44,230 nt of DNA from Verrucomicrobiia bacterium (GTDB lineage: Bacteria > Verrucomicrobiota > Verrucomicrobiia > Verrucomicrobiales > Akkermansiaceae). The position numbers and the translations under genes are program-made. Location of the stretch: contig JAUIJB010000026.1 in assembly GCA_030430455.1 (NCBI GenBank), forward strand, positions 1 through 44,230, written 5' to 3'. This document shows, one piece after another, positions 1-7,214 of the stretch. The notes below the pieces were generated by a model that ran no database searches, had not been told where the DNA came from, and saw nothing but the letters and a program-made list of their open reading frames with translations. The first letter of the stretch is position 1, and each line of letters opens with the position of its first letter.

Positions 1-645
1 ATCGCCCGACTCGCGCTTCTTGTCCTTGAAGCGGTCGACCTCGGAGGCGTCGATGATGTCGAACTCCATGTCGCGGAGCTGCTGCATGATCGCCTCGACG
101 TCGGAGGGCTCGACGAGGTCATTGGGCAGCACCTCGTTGACATCGTCGTAGGTGAGGTACTCCTGCTCCTTGGCGAGCTTGATGAGCTCGCGGATCTTGT
201 CCTGGATCTCCGGGGTGTCGATGCGACGCTTCTCGCCGCCGGCGTCCTTGCCGTCGGATTTTCCGGCGTCCTTTCCGGCTGCCTTGGCATCCTTGGCATC
301 CTTGGCATCCGGCTTCTCCTTGGATGGCTTGGCGGGCTTGGCCTCCTGCGCGGCGGGCATCTCGGCTTTCTTCTTCTTCGGGGCGGGCTTCTTCTTGGCG
401 GCCGGCTGTTTTTTGGCCGCGGTCTTCGCGGTGGTCTTGGCGGCCGGCTTCTTCTTTGCCGCCGCCTTCTTGGCGGGCTTCTTCGCGGCGGTTTTCTTCA
501 CCGTCTTCTTTTTCACCGTCTTCGCCGGGGTCGCCTTCTTCTTCGCGGCCTTGCTGGTGGCCTTCTTCACCGCCTTCTTCGCGGTTTTCTTCCTGGCACC
601 CGTGGTCTTGCGGGTTGCTTTGCGGGCGGCTTTCTTGGCGGACAT
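1..645 (-). CDS. rpoD: RNA polymerase primary sigma factor RpoD, N-terminal part (runs off window)
   Basis: Reading the minus strand from ATG at 645 gives 215 codons without a stop to the window edge. Residues 1 to about 95 are a Lys/Ala/Pro-rich tail made of repeated KKA, AKK and KKPA steps, much like histone H1. A second charged stretch rich in KDAKDAKDA follows. From about residue 140 the protein reads as sigma-70 region 1.1: RRIDTPEIQDKIREL, then EQEYLTYDDVNEVLPNDLVE and a block ending DMEFDIIDASEVDR. Region 1.1 keeps free primary sigma factor off DNA; regions 2 to 4 would lie outside the window. The gene follows dnaG on the same strand, the classic macromolecular-synthesis order dnaG-rpoD, with a gap of about 200 nt that probably holds its own promoter. 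The call rests on region 1.1 and the neighbour. The tail is unusual for the family. Confidence 0.88.
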   Translation of the reverse strand, partial: MSAKKAARKATRKTTGARKKTAKKAVKKATSKAAKKKATPAKTVKKKTVKKTAAKKPAKKAAAKKKPAAKTTAKTAAKKQPAAKKKPAPKKKKAEMPAAQEAKPAKPSKEKPDAKDAKDAKAAGKDAGKSDGKDAGGEKRRIDTPEIQDKIRELIKLAKEQEYLTYDDVNEVLPNDLVEPSDVEAIMQQLRDMEFDIIDASEVDRFKDKKRESGD

Positions 646-732
646 GGACGGTAGGTGGGGCGGGGAACGGAGACACCGGGGCAGACCTCACCCATCATAG
701 GGCAAGTCGGGTCTTCCCGGCCGGCGGGCGGG

Positions 733-761
733 AATGTTTGGGGAGGCCCGGGTTCCGTCAA
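733..761 (-). promoter_or_regulatory. candidate rpoD promoter
   Basis: On the minus strand TTGACG (761-756) and AACATT (738-733) are separated by 17 nt, in the gap between the dnaG stop and the rpoD start. A TATGAT also sits closer to the gene (699-694) but has no good -35 partner. A separate rpoD promoter behind dnaG is common in bacteria. The match is moderate and not proven. Confidence 0.3.
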
Positions 762-845
762 GGATTTCTTTCCCGTCGGGAGGGTCGCCGGACTCCCTCA
801 AGCTCAGCGGTTTTCCCCGCCGTGGCAACCGGGCGGGGGGCGGGG

Positions 846-2747
846 TCAGGGCGTGGTCGACGAGCGCGGCCCGCGGCCCTCGTGGCCCTCGCGGCTGCGG
901 CGTGGCCGCGAGTTGGGGGCGTAGCGGTCGTTGCGCAGGGCGCGGTTGGGCAGGGCGGCCAGCAGCGTGGCGATCTCCATGGCCTCGCGCAGCAGGGCGT
1001 CGCGCTGTTCGGCCGACAGCGCCGGGTCGGCCAGCGCGGCCTTGACGGCGTGGTCGCGCTTCTCGAGCGCCAGCGAGCTGGCCTCGGCGAGCGCATCGCC
1101 GGCGGCGGCGAGCGGGTCCTCCGGCGGCGGCTCGGAAAAACTCGGCTGCTGGACCAGGGCGAGGCGGTCGGCCTCGGCCAGGTCGCCGAGGAAGCGGTTC
1201 ACCGCCGCCGGGTTGGCCGGGTCGGGCCGGGCGGCGAGGACCTGCTCGAGCAGGGCGACGCCGCGCAGCTGCGGGGCGACCTCGTGGAGGGTCTCCCACT
1301 GCTCGCCGAGCCACTCCTGGGCCTCCTTGGAGGCCAGGGCCAGCGAGCAGAGGTAGCCGAGCGGGGAGTCGACCACGGTGGGCTCGGCCGGCTTCTCCGG
1401 CTCCGGGGTGTCGTCGTGGCGCCGCTCGAAGCGCCGCGGACTGCCGCGCTGGGAGCGGGCGATGGCCTCGCGCAGCTCCGGGGCGCCGGCCTGCAGGCGG
1501 GTCGCGACGTGGTTGATCAGGGCGTCGCGGCTGACCGCATCCGACACCGCGCCGAGCAACGGTGCCATCTCGCGGGCGAACTCGGCGCGCTGCTGCGGGT
1601 CCTCGAGGCGGCCGTCGGCGCGGGCCCGGTCGATGGCGAAGTCGAAGAAGCTCGGCGCGGCCTCGACGAGGGCGCGGAAGGCCTCGGCGCCGTGCTTCTG
1701 CATGAAGGAGTCGGGGTCCTCGCCGGCGGGCATGGCGACGGCGCGCACGCTGACGCCCTCGCCGGCGAGCTCGCGGAAGGCGCGCTCGGCGCCCGAGTAG
1801 CCGGCCTTGTCGGAGTCGTAGCACAGCACCGCCTGCTTGGTGTAGCGCTTCAGGGTGCGGGCGTGCTGCGGGGTGAAGGCGGTGCCGAGGCCGGCGATGG
1901 CGTGGCCGATGCCCTGCTCGTGGCAGGCCACGGCATCCATCTGGCCCTCGCAGATCAGCGCGCTCCGGGCGTCGAGGATCGGCTTGCGGGCCCGGTCGAG
2001 GGCGAACAGCACGCGCGACTTCTGGAACAGCGGCGTCTCCGGCGAGTTGATGTACTTCCCCGAGCGCGGGTCCTCGCGCAGCTGGCGGCCGGAAAAGGCG
2101 ATGACGTCGCCGTGGTCGTTGCGGATCGGGAACATCAGGCGGTCGCGGAAGCGCAGGTAGATGCCGCCTGTCTCGCGCTGGACGGCGATGCCGGCATCGA
2201 CCAGGTCGCGTCCGCGCAGGCCCTTTTCGCGCGCCCAGTCGAGGAAGATCCGGGTCGGCTCCGGTGCCCAGCCGATCTCCCAGCGCTTGGCCATCTCCGA
2301 ACCGAAGCCGCGCGACTTGAGGTAGTCGCGGGCGTGCGCCGCGGCCTCGGAGCGCATCAGCAGGCCGTGGAAGAATCGGCTGACCTCGCGGTGGAGGTCG
2401 AGCAGGCGGCCGCGGCGCTTGCGCTCGGCGGACTCGCGCGGATCGACGGCCTGCTCGACCACCTCGATGCCGACCCGCGAGGCGAGCTTCTTGAGGGTGT
2501 CGACGTAGGTGAGGTTCTCGAGTTCGCGGACGAAGGTGATGGCATCGCCGCTCTTCTTGCAGCCGAAGCAGTGGAAGAACTGGCGCTGCGGGTTGATGCT
2601 GAACGAGGGCGACTTCTCGTTGTGGAACGGGCACAGCGCGACGAAGCGGGTTCCCGCCCGCTTGACCGGGATGTAGGAGCCGATCAGCTCGACGATGTCG
2701 GTGGCGGCGAGAATCTGCTCCTTGGTCTCCTCCGGGATCTGAGCCAC
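846..2747 (-). CDS. dnaG: DNA primase DnaG
   Basis: Bacterial primase, making RNA primers for DNA replication together with the replicative helicase. With a GTG start at 2747 the protein has 633 residues. It begins VAQIPEETKEQILAATDIVE, which matches the usual DnaG N-terminus. The frame stays open upstream to an ATG at 2951, but that would add 68 low-complexity residues including three WVQG repeats, so I prefer the GTG. The CHC2 zinc finger uses C39, H42, C60 and C63. The TOPRIM catalytic core shows the EGQMD motif (E267) and the DSD motif (D311, D313). The C-terminal helicase-binding region is poorly conserved and ends in a basic stretch. The gene lies upstream of rpoD on the same strand; the short gene at 2941 is divergent. 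Confidence 0.93.
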   Translation of the reverse strand: MAQIPEETKEQILAATDIVELIGSYIPVKRAGTRFVALCPFHNEKSPSFSINPQRQFFHCFGCKKSGDAITFVRELENLTYVDTLKKLASRVGIEVVEQAVDPRESAERKRRGRLLDLHREVSRFFHGLLMRSEAAAHARDYLKSRGFGSEMAKRWEIGWAPEPTRIFLDWAREKGLRGRDLVDAGIAVQRETGGIYLRFRDRLMFPIRNDHGDVIAFSGRQLREDPRSGKYINSPETPLFQKSRVLFALDRARKPILDARSALICEGQMDAVACHEQGIGHAIAGLGTAFTPQHARTLKRYTKQAVLCYDSDKAGYSGAERAFRELAGEGVSVRAVAMPAGEDPDSFMQKHGAEAFRALVEAAPSFFDFAIDRARADGRLEDPQQRAEFAREMAPLLGAVSDAVSRDALINHVATRLQAGAPELREAIARSQRGSPRRFERRHDDTPEPEKPAEPTVVDSPLGYLCSLALASKEAQEWLGEQWETLHEVAPQLRGVALLEQVLAARPDPANPAAVNRFLGDLAEADRLALVQQPSFSEPPPEDPLAAAGDALAEASSLALEKRDHAVKAALADPALSAEQRDALLREAMEIATLLAALPNRALRNDRYAPNSRPRRSREGHEGRGPRSSTTP

Positions 2748-2886
2748 GCCGGAGAGTGGCTCCGGGCGGGAGAGCTGGCCAATGCGAAACTGGGGGGGAC
2801 TCGGTTTTTGCGCTGGCCTGCGGCGAAACCGCTTGCGCCGGGGGATGCCCGTGCGAGGGAATAGTGGTTTCTCGTTTTTCTCTGAC

Positions 2887-2920
2887 CCCTGAACCCAGCC
2901 CTGAACCCAGCCCTGAACCC
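2887..2920. repeat. 12-bp tandem repeat (about 3 copies) upstream of dnaG
   Basis: Three head-to-tail copies of CCCTGAACCCAG, the last one incomplete, lie in the 193-nt gap between dnaG and the divergent small gene at 2941. Read as protein on the minus strand they give WVQG repeats, which is why the dnaG frame looks longer than it should. Confidence 0.8.
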
Positions 2921-2940
2921 ACCGACACTCACCCTTGGCC

Positions 2941-3114
2941 ATGAAGATCATTCACAAAACCTCGAAGAACGAGACCCGCGAACTTCTCCTGAAGGAGTAT
3001 TTCCTGAATGCCTACCTGATCGCGATGCTGAAGCGTGTTGGTGAGGAGACCGGCCGGATCGCCCGTCGCCGTGAGGAATCGGCGCTGGAGCCGGCGCCGG
3101 TGCGGATTCGCTGA
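2941..3114 (+). CDS. small basic protein, unknown function (57 aa)
   Basis: A short frame from ATG to TGA gives 57 residues. It begins MKIIHKTSKNETRELLLKEY, continues with a probable amphipathic helix (FLNAYLIAMLKRVGEE), then a basic RIARRREES stretch and a disordered tail PAPVRIR. It is intact and divergent from dnaG. I do not recognise it. Ribosomal protein S21 (rpsU) often neighbours dnaG, but the residues do not resemble S21. The composition looks like a folded small helical protein rather than a random frame. No Shine-Dalgarno sequence is visible, but that is common here. Its reality would be settled by conservation in related genomes. Confidence 0.5.
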   Translation: MKIIHKTSKNETRELLLKEYFLNAYLIAMLKRVGEETGRIARRREESALEPAPVRIR

Positions 3115-3238
3115 GGGTCGCCGACCGGGGGAAGAGGGGCGGCGTTGTGGTCTGGCCCGTTGCGTGCCCCGGCGGGTCGTCGGCCCGTGATGGCTGGGAG
3201 TTTGCCTTCCGGCACGGATTTCGCTACGACGATTGATC

Positions 3239-3706
3239 ATGGATTTCGTCCGGACGCTCCGCAGTGCCCTCGGGTGGCTGGAGCTCGGCTTGCCGGAGGA
3301 GTGCCTGGGGGAACTGGCGAACCTGACCCCGCGCGAACGGATGCGGCGCCAGGCACTGGAGCTGAAGTTGTTCGCCGAGATGCGCGCGCTGCGCTGGAAT
3401 GCCGGGGCGGACACCGGGCGGCTGCTGTGCATGCGCGAGCCGAAGGAGCCGAGGTTCTTCATCCACGCCGCCTACTGCCTGCATGAGACCGGCGACACCC
3501 ACGCGGCGCGGAATTGGCTGATGACGGGACCCTCCGAGCTGATCGAGGACCCGCTGTTCCACTACAACCTGGCCTGTTTCAACGCCGTGCTGGGCAAGAA
3601 CGGCCAGGCGCGCTCGCATCTCAAGCGGGCGATCTCGATGGACGACTCGCTGCGCGACCTGGCGCAGCGCGACGAGGACCTCGCCGGGCTGGGGCCGCTG
3701 CCATGA
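3239..3706 (+). CDS. TPR-like cytoplasmic protein
   Basis: The ATG at 3239 gives 155 residues; a TTG two codons earlier is also possible. The protein is helical, with repeated A/G/L spacing typical of tetratricopeptide repeats. Examples are the stretch with AAYCLHETGDTHAARNWL (middle) and HYNLACFNAVLGKNGQARSH followed by LKRAISMDD, a clear TPR unit near residues 110-140. TPR proteins act as protein-protein binding scaffolds. There is no signal peptide or membrane segment. It stands alone, about 120 nt behind the small gene at 2941 and 73 nt before the serine hydrolase gene. The specific partner is unknown. Confidence 0.7.
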   Translation: MDFVRTLRSALGWLELGLPEECLGELANLTPRERMRRQALELKLFAEMRALRWNAGADTGRLLCMREPKEPRFFIHAAYCLHETGDTHAARNWLMTGPSELIEDPLFHYNLACFNAVLGKNGQARSHLKRAISMDDSLRDLAQRDEDLAGLGPLP

Positions 3707-3745
3707 TGGCGGCGGCGACTTTTCCCGCCGCGGCATGCTTCGCGG

Positions 3746-3774
3746 TTGCCGCGTCCGGGGACGGAAGCTAGCTC
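3746..3774 (+). promoter_or_regulatory. candidate promoter of the serine hydrolase gene
   Basis: TTGCCG (3746-3751) and TAGCTC (3769-3774) are 17 nt apart, and the -10-like box ends 5 nt before the ATG at 3780. This would give an almost leaderless mRNA and supports 3780 rather than 3735 as the start. Confidence 0.35.
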
Positions 3775-3779
3775 CGGGC

Positions 3780-4904
3780 ATGGGAGTGTCGCCATCGGCC
3801 CTGGGAGCGGTCATCGATTCCTTCGAGGAGAACTTCCGCGACCACGGCGAGCGCGGCGCCTCGTTGAGCATCTGGTGGCGGGGCGAGGAGGTCCTCTCGC
3901 TGGCCGAGGGCGAGTCCGCGCGCGAGTCGCGCTGGCGCGAGAGCACGCTGGTGCCGGTCTACTCGGCGACCAAGGTGCCCGCGGCGGCGACCCTGCTGAC
4001 CGCGCTCGAGCGGCACGGGCTCGGCGTCGGGACCCCGGTGCGCGAGGTCTGGCCGCGCTTTCCCGTCGCGGCGGCGAGCTTCGGCGACCTGCTGTCGCAC
4101 CAGTGCGGGCTGGCGGTGCTCGACCGCCCGGCGAGCATCTGGAACCACGCCGAGGTGGTGGCCGCGATCGAGGCGCAGGAGCCGCTGTGGACGCCCGGCA
4201 ACGGCCACGGCTACCACCCGCGGACCTTCGGCGCGCTGGTCGACGAGCCGGTCCGGCGCCTGGCGGGCCAGCCGCTCGGCCGCTGCTGGCGCGAGTGGAT
4301 CGCCGACCCGCTCGGGCTGGAGTTCTGGATCGGCCTGCCGGAGCCGGAGTGGCCGCGGGTGGCCACCCTGTATCCCGGGCGCACGACGCCGGGCGAGTTC
4401 CGCAGCGGCTTCTACCGGGAGTTCAACCGCGGCGACAGCATGACCCGGCGCGCCTTCATGTCGCCGCGCGACCTGCACGCGGTGAAGGAGATGAACTCGC
4501 CGAAGGCGTGGAGCGCGGGCTTCCCGGCAATGGGCGGGGTGGGGACGGCGCGCAGCCTGGCGCGCTTCTACCAGGCGGCGATCGGTGCGATGGCGAGTCC
4601 GCTCACCCCCGCGGTGCGCCAGGCCCTGGCCCAGCCGCGGGTGTCGGGCGACGACCTGATCCTCCACCAGCCGACCTGCTTCTCCGCCGGCTGCCAGTTC
4701 GACCCGCTCGCTGCCGACGGCGCCAAGACGCGCTTCCTCTACGGCCCCTCGCCGACGGCTTTCGGCCACCCCGGGGCGGGGGGCAGCCACGCCTTCGGCG
4801 ACCCCTCCACGGGGCTGAGCTTCGCCTACGTGATGAACCAGATGGAACTCAGCGTGATGCCGGGAAGCCGCTGCCGGCGCCTGGTCGATGCCCTGTACTC
4901 GTGA
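3780..4904 (+). CDS. beta-lactamase-family serine hydrolase (class C / family VIII esterase type)
   Basis: The 374-residue protein has the SxxK nucleophile motif SATK with S62 and K65. The general-base Tyr is probably Y145, in the sequence GHGYHPRTFGALVDEPVRRL, a layout typical of family VIII esterases and EstB-like enzymes rather than true AmpC beta-lactamases (which have YxN). A conserved HPGAGGSHAFGDP near the C-terminus takes the place of the KTG box. Such enzymes hydrolyse esters or peptides; the substrate cannot be read from sequence. No signal peptide is visible from M1 (MGVSPSALG), so it is probably cytoplasmic. An upstream ATG at 3735 would add 15 basic residues. The stop is 22 nt from the end of the convergent methyltransferase gene. 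Confidence 0.85.
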   Translation: MGVSPSALGAVIDSFEENFRDHGERGASLSIWWRGEEVLSLAEGESARESRWRESTLVPVYSATKVPAAATLLTALERHGLGVGTPVREVWPRFPVAAASFGDLLSHQCGLAVLDRPASIWNHAEVVAAIEAQEPLWTPGNGHGYHPRTFGALVDEPVRRLAGQPLGRCWREWIADPLGLEFWIGLPEPEWPRVATLYPGRTTPGEFRSGFYREFNRGDSMTRRAFMSPRDLHAVKEMNSPKAWSAGFPAMGGVGTARSLARFYQAAIGAMASPLTPAVRQALAQPRVSGDDLILHQPTCFSAGCQFDPLAADGAKTRFLYGPSPTAFGHPGAGGSHAFGDPSTGLSFAYVMNQMELSVMPGSRCRRLVDALYS

Positions 4905-4926
4905 CGGGCGGGAGCGCGGGTTCGTT

Positions 4927-5535
4927 TCAGGAGGCCCGCGAGAACACCGCGAGGCGGCGGTCGACGGACTTGCCGGGGGCGTCGGGGAGGGGACGCGAGG
5001 CCGGGTGGATGAGGTCGGCGCGGCGGCGGGCGCCACACTGGGTGAGACAGGCCGAGGCGAGTTCGTGCTCGCGGTCGAAGTAGGAGGTGATCACCAGCAC
5101 GCCCTCGTCGTGCAGGTGAGCGAGGGCGTGGCGCAGCAGCCGGGTCCACACGGGGATGTCGGTCCAGAAGTTCTGGTGGCGGATGAAGACGAAGTCGGCC
5201 GGGGGCAGCTCGCGCAGGCGGTCGACCCGCGAGGCGTCGCCGCAGCGGAACTCCAGCTGCTGGGCGGGCCCGGCGACCGGCGACCAGCGCGCGCGGGCCT
5301 CGCGGATCTCGGCATCGCGCAGGTCGATGCCGAGGTAGTGCAGCGGCGCGCCTCCGGGTGCGAGGGCCGCCAGCAGGGTGCCGGTCTCGTCGGCCCGGCC
5401 GCAGGCGAGGTTGAGGGCGACGGCCTGGCGCGGCGGGGCCCAGCCGGTGCTGGCGATGGCCTGGCCGAGCAGTCCGCCGAGCCGGGTGACATCCTCCTCG
5501 ATGCCGGGAAAGCGGAACGGGATCGCGGGGGCCAT
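4927..5535 (-). CDS. SAM-dependent methyltransferase (class I fold)
   Basis: 202 residues. The SAM-binding motif I is VALNLACGRADETGTLL (residues 39-55), followed by the acidic strand end LGIDLRDAEI (about 68-77). A motif like CGDASRVDRL near residues 110-120 and DFVFIRHQNFWTD follow. This is the Rossmann-like methyltransferase core of family Methyltransf_11/25 type. The acceptor is unknown. It is a single gene, divergent from the S4-domain gene and convergent with the serine hydrolase gene. Confidence 0.75.
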   Translation of the reverse strand: MAPAIPFRFPGIEEDVTRLGGLLGQAIASTGWAPPRQAVALNLACGRADETGTLLAALAPGGAPLHYLGIDLRDAEIREARARWSPVAGPAQQLEFRCGDASRVDRLRELPPADFVFIRHQNFWTDIPVWTRLLRHALAHLHDEGVLVITSYFDREHELASACLTQCGARRRADLIHPASRPLPDAPGKSVDRRLAVFSRAS

Positions 5536-5620
5536 GGCGGGACACGCTTGGGGTCCGGACGGCGGATGTCGAGCTTCCCCGGGCCTTGCGTGGGACCGCG
5601 GATCGTGGAGGGTGGAAGGC

Positions 5621-6016
5621 GTGGATGGGACGAATCAGACGGTCCGCCTCGACAAGTGGATGTGGTCGGTGCGCTTGTTCAAGACCCGCGGGCTGGCGGC
5701 GCGGGCCTGCGAGAGCGGCCGGGTCAAGTCCGGCGGCCGGGTGCTCAAGGCCGCCTCGCCGCTGCGCGGCGGCGAGCTCATCGAGCTGCCGTTCCCCGAG
5801 GGTCCGGGGACCCGGGTGGTGCGGGTCGAGGGGTTGATCGACAAGCGGGTCGGCGCCACGGAGGCGGCGCGCTGCTGCGCCGACCTGACACCGGCCGAGG
5901 TGGTCGAGTCGCGCCGCCTGTGGCGGCTCGACCGGCGGGTCCGCCAGGAGGGCGACCAGGGGCGGCCGACGAAGAAGCGCCGTCGCGACCTGAACCAGCG
6001 CGGGTTCTTCGAGTAG
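5621..6016 (+). CDS. hslR: S4-domain RNA-binding protein, Hsp15 family
   Basis: 131 residues, close to E. coli Hsp15. The S4 RNA-binding domain covers about residues 8-65: VRLDKWMWSVRLFKTRGLAA, then ACESGRVKSGGRVLKAASPL and RGGELIEL. The C-terminus is basic, ending KKRRRDLNQRGFFE. Hsp15 binds free 50S subunits that still carry a nascent chain and helps recycle stalled ribosomes. I chose GTG at 5621 because a GGAGG (5607-5611) lies 9 nt upstream, one of the few good ribosome binding sites here. An in-frame GTG at 5612 is the alternative. Confidence 0.85.
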   Translation: MDGTNQTVRLDKWMWSVRLFKTRGLAARACESGRVKSGGRVLKAASPLRGGELIELPFPEGPGTRVVRVEGLIDKRVGATEAARCCADLTPAEVVESRRLWRLDRRVRQEGDQGRPTKKRRRDLNQRGFFE

Positions 6017-6096
6017 CCTCATGGCCATGGGCCCCGATTGCCGCCGGCGGGCGGAAAACGCTGGCATCCCGTGCCCGAGACGCTTTGGTGGTGACG

Positions 6097-6906
6097 ATGA
6101 ACATCCCTGCTCCCCTGTCCCTCCTGCTGCTCTCCGGCGTCCTTCACGCCGGGAGCCTGCCGCAGCTCGACGACAAGCCGTGGACCGGCTGGTTCGCGGC
6201 GCACGAGGCGCGCAAGTTCACCTTCGGCGTCCACAACAACGGCGAGGGCCAGTTCCTCCCCGAGCTCGAGCGCGGCAAGAAGACCTCGACGAGCTACGCC
6301 ATCGAGTTCGAGCCGGTCATCGAGGAACTCCGCGGCGGCGGGAAGATCGTCACCAAGAAGAACGAGCGCAACGGTTGGGAGGCCGTCACCGAGGCCAGCG
6401 CCGAGGCCGAGAAGATCGTCTACCGCGGCACCTCGACCGGTGGCGCGAAGTTCGAGGTGACCCTCGAGGTGGACGGCAAGGAGATCCGCGGCGGAGGGCG
6501 GATCCTCGACCGCGGCGAGCTCACCGAGCACCCGATCCAGCTGGCGATCCGGGTGAAGGTCCCCAATGTCTATCGCCACAAGAAGGACGACGAGAGGGTC
6601 GAGGACCTCGCCAAGCGCGACGACGTGCGCTTGGTGCGGGTCGACGGCAAGGAGCTGAAGTTCGACGCCCTCGAGCCGGTCGATGCCGCCAGCGCCGCGG
6701 TCACCGGCCCCGGCGTCCGCGAGGTCCGCGTCGACCTCGAGGGTTACAAGGGTCAGCGCATCGACATGGCGGCGGGCGAGGGCGGTCGCTTCGAGCTGTG
6801 GAACTACGAGAAACGGCCGCTCTACAAGGGCTTCACGGTCGGCTGGAAGCACGACCCCGCCAAGGACCCCGAGGGCAAGGCCCGCTTCAGCTTCGTGATG
6901 AAGTGA
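6097..6906 (+). CDS. exported protein of unknown function
   Basis: 269 residues from ATG at 6097 (GTG at 6091 also in frame). The N-terminus MNIPAPLSLLLLSGVLHAGS is a short signal peptide with a probable cut after HAG. The mature part is rich in charged residues and beta-strand patterns (IEFEPVIEELRGGGKIV, KFEVTLEVDGKEIRGGG, VREVRVDLEGYKG) and ends near FTVGWKHDPAKDPEG. I recognise no domain. It is probably periplasmic. It lies 80 nt after the hslR-like gene and 62 nt before the ACP gene, so it may share a transcript. Confidence 0.75.
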   Translation: MNIPAPLSLLLLSGVLHAGSLPQLDDKPWTGWFAAHEARKFTFGVHNNGEGQFLPELERGKKTSTSYAIEFEPVIEELRGGGKIVTKKNERNGWEAVTEASAEAEKIVYRGTSTGGAKFEVTLEVDGKEIRGGGRILDRGELTEHPIQLAIRVKVPNVYRHKKDDERVEDLAKRDDVRLVRVDGKELKFDALEPVDAASAAVTGPGVREVRVDLEGYKGQRIDMAAGEGGRFELWNYEKRPLYKGFTVGWKHDPAKDPEGKARFSFVMK

Positions 6907-6968
6907 GGCCGCCGGCCCGCGCCGCTGGCACGCTTGATTGCCGCGCCGTCGCGGGCGAGGATCGCCGC

Positions 6969-7214
6969 ATGGACCCGGCCTGTGACGCGGATGGAATCGT
7001 GGCGATGCTGCGCGACGAGGGGATCGTCGAGCTGCCGGCGGACTTTCCGGCCGATGGTGACCTGTTCGCGGCGGGCATGGACTCGATGGCGGTGATGCAG
7101 CTCATCGTGGTGGTGGAGGAGCACCACGGCGTGGCGCTGGGCCCGGCGGAGGCCACGCGGGAGTCCCTCGGGACGCCTGCGCGGCTGGCAGCAACGATCC
7201 GCGCGCGGCAATGA
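6969..7214 (+). CDS. acyl carrier protein-like protein
   Basis: 81 residues. The phosphopantetheine attachment site is DLFAAGMDSMAVMQL with S39, the DSM variant of the DSL motif. The acidic helical pattern with VVVEEHHGVALGP fits the PP-binding fold. It is not the fatty-acid AcpP, which is more acidic and carries the canonical DSLD; it looks like a dedicated ACP of a small biosynthetic pathway. Its stop overlaps the start of the FAD oxidoreductase gene by 4 nt (ATGA), so the two are almost certainly cotranslated and the oxidoreductase may act on an ACP-bound substrate. That role is inference. Confidence 0.8.
   Translation: MDPACDADGIVAMLRDEGIVELPADFPADGDLFAAGMDSMAVMQLIVVVEEHHGVALGPAEATRESLGTPARLAATIRARQ

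Noticed and set aside
694..699. TATGAT as rpoD -10 box
   Set aside because: Good hexamer on the minus strand but no -35-like hexamer 16-18 nt upstream; the pair at 761-733 is slightly better.
324..2864. Very long open frames opposite dnaG (846 codons) and, in the same way, opposite fusA, rpsC, secY and other genes
   Set aside because: High-GC codon use leaves the opposite strand and shifted frames open. The proteins are Arg/Ala/Gly-rich, match no family and lie fully over well-identified genes.
2748..2951. Longer dnaG form starting at ATG 2951
   Set aside because: The added 68 residues come from a 12-bp tandem repeat and are not DnaG-like; the conserved N-terminus begins at GTG 2747.
2941..3114. 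rpsU (ribosomal protein S21)
   Set aside because: Position next to dnaG suggested it, but the residues lack the S21 pattern and the gene is divergent.
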